Shown here: in pieces, positions 30,081 through 33,705 of the stretch
How the letters are laid out: the number at the start of each line of letters is the position of its first letter
Position numbering within the stretch: position 1 is the first letter of the stretch
DNA from: Lentisphaerae bacterium ADurb.Bin242
GTDB taxonomy: Bacteria > Verrucomicrobiota > Lentisphaeria > Victivallales > UBA1829
DNA: 33,705 nucleotides
Assembly: GCA_002069785.1 (NCBI GenBank)
Contig: MWCA01000060.1
Coordinates: 1-33,705, forward strand
Direction of reading: 5' to 3'
Notes under the pieces: generated by a model
Told to the model about the DNA's origin: nothing
What the model saw: the letters and a program-made list of their open reading frames with translations, nothing else
The model's database searches: none
Program-made: the position numbers and the translations under genes

Positions 30081-31022
30081 TCAGGCGTTTTTCTCCACGA
30101 TTTTCACCTCGATTTTTCGGACGATGTCCGAGTCCGGCATCGGCATTCGTTCCGCCTCGGGATGCTGGGTGCGGAACCAGGTGTTCTGGCGGCGGGCGAA
30201 CTGCCATGTGGCGGTCGTGATTTCTTCCTGAAGTTCGCCGCGCTTCAATTTTCCGGCAAGATAGGAAGCGATTTCGCGGTATCCGAGGACCTGCCATGCG
30301 GTCGGGGAATCGTACAGCCCCTGTTTCAGGAAATGTTCCGCTTCCTCGATCCATCCCGAAGCCAGCATTTTCGCACAGCGTGCGGCGATCCTTTCCCGAA
30401 GCGCCGCATTGTCCCACACCAGCACGAAGGAACGGGCGTCCGGACGCGGCGGCGATTTCTTCCACCGCTCCTGAAGCCGGGACATGGGAGAACCGGAAAG
30501 GAGAAATACTTCCCGGGCGCGGATCAGCTTGCGGCGGTGAGCGCCGAATTTCGCTAAATCCGCGGGGTCCTCCCGCTCCATGAGGGACTGAAGCGCGGGG
30601 AAACGCGTGTCGTTGTCATACAACGCATCCAGTTCCCGCCGGAGCGGTTCGGAGGCCGGAAGCGTATCCAGCCCATACAGAAAAGCCCGCAGATAAAGAC
30701 CGGTCCCCCCGGCGACGATCGGAAGGCGGCCCCGTCCGCGAATCTCCCCGGCCAGCCGTTCGGCATCGGCGGAAAAACGGTAGACATCGTATTTTTCCGT
30801 GAAGTCAATGAGGTCGATCAGGTGGTGCGGGACCCGGCGGCGTTCTTCCTCCGAAGGTTTGGCGGTGCCGACATTCAACCCGCGGTAGACCTGCATGGAA
30901 TCGGCGGAAATGATCTCGCCGGAAAACCTTTCCGCCAGCTCCAGCGTCAGCGCGCTTTTGCCGGAGGCGGTCGGTCCCATGATCACCGGCAGAAGAAGGG
31001 TCTCATTTCTTGTACTGGACAT
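30081..31022 (-). CDS. miaA: tRNA dimethylallyltransferase
   Basis: The 313-residue enzyme adds dimethylallyl to N6 of A37 in tRNAs reading UNN codons. The P-loop GPTASGKS is at residues 16-23, ISADSMQVYRGLNVGTAKPS follows, and AGGTGLYLRAFLYG is the second family box. Further on, GAHRRKLIRAREVF and SPTAWQVLGYREIASYL are usual MiaA segments, as is the C-terminal TRQ-like ATWQFARRQNTWFR. The ATG at 31022 lies 20 bp inside the lspA coding end, so the two genes overlap; the frame is open further upstream, but that part is not MiaA-like. Last gene of the leftward dksA-like/lspA/miaA run. Confidence 0.94.
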   Translation of the reverse strand: MSSTRNETLLLPVIMGPTASGKSALTLELAERFSGEIISADSMQVYRGLNVGTAKPSEEERRRVPHHLIDLIDFTEKYDVYRFSADAERLAGEIRGRGRLPIVAGGTGLYLRAFLYGLDTLPASEPLRRELDALYDNDTRFPALQSLMEREDPADLAKFGAHRRKLIRAREVFLLSGSPMSRLQERWKKSPPRPDARSFVLVWDNAALRERIAARCAKMLASGWIEEAEHFLKQGLYDSPTAWQVLGYREIASYLAGKLKRGELQEEITTATWQFARRQNTWFRTQHPEAERMPMPDSDIVRKIEVKIVEKNA

Positions 31023-31560
31023 AAACGGGAGAATCCGGATCGGTTTTCCGGTGCTCCGGACGGAACAGCGTGGAAAGGATGAAGAGGATGACTCCCACGC
31101 AGATGCAGGAGTCCGCCACATTGAAAGAAGGCCATACGTATTTCCCGACGTAAAACTGGAGGAAGTCCACGACCGCGCCCCGGAAAATACGGTCGATCGA
31201 GTTTCCCACGATTCCGGAGATCACAAGGAAAATGGCGAAATACCGTTCCGCCCAGCCGTCGGTCAGCGACCGGAGGAACCAGATGGCCGAGAGCATCACC
31301 AGAATGGAGATCAGCAGCAGGAACCAGCCGCGCCCCGAGAGGATGCCCCATGCCGCGCCGGTGTTGGTGATATAGGTGAGATTGAAAAATCCGGAGATGA
31401 CCGGAACCCTCGAGCCGAACGGAATGCTTTTTACGACCCAGTATTTGCTGTACTGGTCCAGGACCACCAGCAGCAGGCCGAGGATCAGCGCCCACCAAAG
31501 GAAACGCCTTTCCTCCGCGGGCACAATCCGGTCCAGTTGACTGCTTTGGAAAAAGCTCAT
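31003..31560 (-). CDS. lspA: Lipoprotein signal peptidase (signal peptidase II)
   Basis: The 185-residue inner-membrane aspartic protease removes signal peptides from prolipoproteins. Four membrane segments are visible. The catalytic aspartates are Asp132 (GAVVDFLQF) and Asp150 (FNVADSCI), in the same setting as Asp124 and Asp143 of the Pseudomonas enzyme, and VVLDQYSKYWV and FFNLTYITNTGAAWGI are conserved too. An extra N-terminal cytosolic stretch of about 20 residues precedes the first segment. It starts 6 bp after the dksA-like stop and overlaps miaA by 20 bp, so the three are likely one transcript. Its substrates would include the lipoprotein at 9542. Confidence 0.95.
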   Translation of the reverse strand: MSFFQSSQLDRIVPAEERRFLWWALILGLLLVVLDQYSKYWVVKSIPFGSRVPVISGFFNLTYITNTGAAWGILSGRGWFLLLISILVMLSAIWFLRSLTDGWAERYFAIFLVISGIVGNSIDRIFRGAVVDFLQFYVGKYVWPSFNVADSCICVGVILFILSTLFRPEHRKTDPDSPVYVQYKK

Positions 31561-31566
31561 CGGCGG

Positions 31567-32283
31567 TTATCTTCTGAAATCGTCCATTTCTTCGCGCCTG
31601 GACTTGCATTTCGTGCAGTATTTCGCGTAGGGCTTGGCTTCCAGGCGTGCGCGGGGAATGACTTCTCCGCAGTCCAGGCAGATGCCGTACTCGGAGTCTT
31701 CCAGACGCTGGAGCGCTTCGTCCACCATCTCCAGAACGTCCACTTCCTCGGACATCAGGCCGAGTTCAAAGTCATGACGGAAGTTGTCGGTTCCGAGGTC
31801 GGCCATGTGGGTCGCCATGCCGGCGCGTTCTCCGGCGGAATCCTTGCGGGAGGAAAGGACTTCGTCCGAATGAAACTTGATCTGCTCGCCGAAAGAGGTG
31901 CGGACGGCCATCAGGAGGTCATAATAAAACTTCTTGTCCGTCTTGGAAAGCTTCAGTTTCCGCAAAGGTTCGTCCTTCGGCTTTTTGCCGGAATTTTTTT
32001 TCACGGACTTGGCCGGCAGGGTCTTCCGGGGAACGGGAACCACCGTTCTGGCGGCAGCGGGGGGAGCCGTTTTCTTTTTTACCGGAGCGGCAGCCGGAGC
32101 GGGCGTTTTTTTCACAGGAGATGACGCCGGTTTTTTCCCTGCGGGACCGGACGCGGCTTTCGGAAGCGCAGCGGTCTTTTTTCCAACCGGCTTGACAGCG
32201 GCGAGCTTCTTGTCCGCAGTCTTTTTCGCTGTCGTGGAGTGCTTGGGTATGGACGCAACGGCTCGCTTCGCTTTTTTTTCCAT
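31567..32283 (-). CDS. DksA/TraR-family protein with long basic N-terminal tail
   Basis: The 238-residue protein has a C-terminal DksA/TraR part (about residues 112-238): a coiled-coil-prone helical region and a zinc finger with Cys202, Cys205, Cys223 and Cys226 (CLDCG ... YCTKC). DksA proteins enter the RNA polymerase secondary channel and tune initiation. Residues 1 to about 105 are a Lys/Ala/Pro-rich tail resembling histone H1 or the chlamydial Hc proteins (KKTADKKLAAVKPVGKKTAA and similar), which might bind DNA or RNA. The start at 32283 has GGAAGGTG upstream and a good promoter; an open frame further upstream is not protein-like. LspA follows after 6 bp. The tail's function is inference. 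Confidence 0.85.
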   Translation of the reverse strand: MEKKAKRAVASIPKHSTTAKKTADKKLAAVKPVGKKTAALPKAASGPAGKKPASSPVKKTPAPAAAPVKKKTAPPAAARTVVPVPRKTLPAKSVKKNSGKKPKDEPLRKLKLSKTDKKFYYDLLMAVRTSFGEQIKFHSDEVLSSRKDSAGERAGMATHMADLGTDNFRHDFELGLMSEEVDVLEMVDEALQRLEDSEYGICLDCGEVIPRARLEAKPYAKYCTKCKSRREEMDDFRR

Positions 32284-32340
32284 GTTACACCTTCCTGATT
32301 GGTGAGTTATGATTCTCGCAAACTCCTGCTTTAATTGACT

Positions 32341-32369
32341 AATATAATTCCTTTTTGAAGAATTTTCAA
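32341..32369 (-). promoter_or_regulatory. Promoter of the dksA-like/lspA/miaA operon
   Basis: On the minus strand TTGAAA (32369 to 32364) and TATATT (32346 to 32341) are 17 bp apart, giving a leader of about 50 bases before the ATG at 32283. Confidence 0.7.
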
Positions 32370-32423
32370 GAATGAATGTCAGCATTCCGTGAAAACAATT
32401 GGCGAAACCCCTGTTTTTTCGAC

Positions 32424-32452
32424 TTGACGCATCCCTTTTGGCGGGGTAAATT
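32424..32452 (+). promoter_or_regulatory. Promoter of the SGNH hydrolase gene
   Basis: TTGACG (32424-32429) and TAAATT (32447-32452) are 17 bp apart, 39 bp before the ATG, which has GGAGGA upstream. It is divergent from the dksA-like promoter and about 55 bp away from it. Confidence 0.6.
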
Positions 32453-32491
32453 GACTCCGTTGCTTCATCATTGTAAAACGGAGGATCCAAA

Positions 32492-33124
32492 ATGTTGAAA
32501 ATCAAAAGCGGCGACAAAATCCTTTTCACGGGCGACAGCATCACCGACTGCGGCTGTTCCGCCAGCGAGAACATCAATTTCCTCGGCCACGGATATCCCG
32601 TGTTCATTGCGGCCCTCCTCGGCGCCCGCAAGCCGGAACTGGAACTGACCTTCGTCAATACGGGGATTTCCGGCCACCGGGTGTGCGATCTCAAGGGCCG
32701 CTGGGAACGGGATGTGATCAACCACAAGCCCAATGTCGTTTCCATTCTGATCGGCATCAACGACGTCGCCTCCCGCTATTCCTGCGACACTCCGAAAAGC
32801 GCGCTGGAATTCGAGGAGGAATACCGCTTCATCCTCGAAAAAACACGCAAGGAACTCCCCGGCACCGGAATCATCCTGATGGAGCCGTTCGTTCTCCCCC
32901 TGCCCGAAGACAGACGCCTCTGGCGAGACGACCTCGATAAGAAACTCCAGGTGGTCCGCGACCTCGCTGCCGAACTGGCAGACGTCCTGATCCCTCTGGA
33001 CGGCATTTTCAACACCGCCGCCTGCCGCCGCGAAAAATCCTTCTGGACTCCGGACGGCGTTCACCCGACTCCGGCCGGGCATGCCCTGATCGCTGAAAAC
33101 TGGATCGCCTCCGTTTCCTTTTGA
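32492..33124 (+). CDS. SGNH/GDSL-family hydrolase
   Basis: The 210-residue serine esterase-like enzyme has all four blocks of the family: Ser16 in FTGDSITD (block I), the Gly in NTGISGHRV (block II), Asn in LIGINDV (block III), and the Asp188 and His191 pair in PDGVHPTPAGH (block V). The closest characterised group by motif is bacterial acetylxylan or acyl-glycan esterases, but rhamnogalacturonan acetylesterases look alike, so the substrate is open. There is no signal peptide, which suggests cytoplasmic deacetylation of imported sugars. AACGGAGGA gives a good ribosome binding site. The PHP gene begins 14 bp downstream and may be co-transcribed. Confidence 0.9.
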   Translation: MLKIKSGDKILFTGDSITDCGCSASENINFLGHGYPVFIAALLGARKPELELTFVNTGISGHRVCDLKGRWERDVINHKPNVVSILIGINDVASRYSCDTPKSALEFEEEYRFILEKTRKELPGTGIILMEPFVLPLPEDRRLWRDDLDKKLQVVRDLAAELADVLIPLDGIFNTAACRREKSFWTPDGVHPTPAGHALIAENWIASVSF

Positions 33125-33138
33125 AGAACGGACGCCCC

Positions 33139-33705
33139 ATGATCGATCTGCACACGCACAGCATCGCATCCGACGGTTCCGACACGCCTTCGGAACTGCT
33201 CGGTCTTGCTCTCGAAAGAAAACTCACCGGAATCGCTCTGACCGACCACGACACGCTTTCCGGACTGCCGGAGTTCCTTGCCCGCGCCAGAGGGGAAAAC
33301 ATCATCGCGGTTCCCGGACTGGAAATTTCTTCTTCGCTCTACAATAAGGAAATCCATATCCTGGGACTGTTCATCGACCCCTCTTCCGGAAAGCTGGCGG
33401 ATTTCCTTCTCAAGACCCGGCAGAACCGCAACAGCCGCAACAGCCAGATTCTCGAAAAGCTCAACATCATGGGATACCGGATCACCCTCGAAGAACTCGA
33501 AAGCTTCGCACAGGGGGAGAGCATCGGACGCCCCCACCTGGCGCGGCTCCTTGTGAAAAAAGAGTATTTTGAAACCATTCAGGACGCTTTCGACCACTGT
33601 CTCAAACGGGGAGCGCGGGCCTATTCTCCCCGGGTCCTGGCGCCGCCGGAAGAAAGCATCCGGGTGATCCACGAGGCCGGCGGGCTTGCCTTCTGGGCGC
33701 ATCCG
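33139..33705 (+). CDS. PHP-domain phosphoesterase, N-terminal part (runs off the window)
   Basis: The frame stays open for 189 codons to the end of the window. It begins IDLHTHSIASDGSDTPSELL, the metal-binding HxH motif of PHP (polymerase and histidinol phosphatase) proteins, followed by ALTDHDTLSGL and PGLEISS, GRPHLARLL and, at the edge, FWAHP. These match the YciV/RnaAM-type family, which removes phosphate from 3',5'-nucleoside bisphosphates or trims RNA 5' ends. The start lies 14 bp after the SGNH gene stop, with weak GAAC-like bases and no strong Shine-Dalgarno. The last metal ligands are outside the window. Confidence 0.85.
   Translation, partial: MIDLHTHSIASDGSDTPSELLGLALERKLTGIALTDHDTLSGLPEFLARARGENIIAVPGLEISSSLYNKEIHILGLFIDPSSGKLADFLLKTRQNRNSRNSQILEKLNIMGYRITLEELESFAQGESIGRPHLARLLVKKEYFETIQDAFDHCLKRGARAYSPRVLAPPEESIRVIHEAGGLAFWAHP

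Noticed and set aside
32284..32760. N-terminal extension of the DksA-like frame up to 32760
   Set aside because: The extra part crosses the promoters and lies antisense to the SGNH hydrolase; the ATG at 32283 has a Shine-Dalgarno and a promoter.
1..33705. CRISPR array, insertion sequence or prophage genes
   Set aside because: No regularly spaced direct repeats of 24-40 bp, no transposase or integrase motifs and no phage structural genes were seen.

Overview
The window is a stretch of a Lentisphaerota chromosome, most likely from a Victivallis-like gut or sediment relative. This is inferred from the prepilin-type proteins with an N-terminus of the KFTLIELL...IIAILA type (lacking the usual Gly before Phe), the large secreted glycosidases with CBM9-like and LamG-like modules, the LacI regulators placed directly before them, and a moderately high-GC genome with strongly GC-rich third codon positions. 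I saw no rRNA, tRNA, CRISPR array or intact transposase.

Layout. 1-127: start of a leftward TauE/SafE-type permease. 461-6088: cassette A, a LacI regulator, an overlapping prepilin-like protein and a 1291-residue secreted glycoside-hydrolase-like protein. 6111-10228 (leftward): lipoprotein, fmt, rng and a small GH2-derived protein, tightly spaced. 10334-11121: rpsD as a single-gene unit with its own promoter and a strong terminator. 11135-13004: TtcA-family protein, signal peptidase I and an NTF2-like membrane protein, with overlapping genes. 13118-15499: a cytoplasmic GH78 alpha-L-rhamnosidase. 15579-16745: an AT-rich island of small, partly broken hypothetical genes. 16939-18021 (leftward): polyprenyl diphosphate synthase. 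18360-23471: cassette B, again LacI, an overlapping prepilin-like protein and a secreted GH20-like protein. 23524-24937 (leftward): MFS transporter behind a truncated iorB. 25016-26726 (leftward): accessory segment with a membrane protein, an orphan HigA-type antitoxin and a HepT/MntA toxin-antitoxin pair. 27043-30049: purQ and a MurC-IspD fusion. 30081-32283 (leftward): dksA-like, lspA and miaA. 32492-33705: SGNH hydrolase and the start of a PHP-domain phosphoesterase.

How it fits together. The two LacI/prepilin/glycosidase cassettes look like self-contained polysaccharide-response units; the rhamnosidase, the SGNH esterase-like enzyme and perhaps the MFS carrier would process or import released sugars. 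The housekeeping genes cover translation and RNA (fmt, rng, rpsD, ttcA-like, miaA), protein export (lepB, lspA), purine synthesis (purQ) and envelope synthesis (murC-ispD, polyprenyl synthase). Many intergenic regions carry a recognisable sigma70-like promoter, usually TTGA(C/A)(A/T)-N16/17-TAtatT. The accessory segments (15.6-16.7 kb and 24.7-26.7 kb) hold the broken genes and the most unusual intergenic structures.

The strongest points for follow-up are the repeated LacI/prepilin/glycosidase cassette with a LacI-type operator sitting exactly in a promoter spacer, the MurC-IspD fusion, two abutting perfect palindromes where a HigB gene would be expected, and a GH2-derived protein without a catalytic barrel in the RNase G operon. 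All functions are read from sequence motifs only; no database search was possible.
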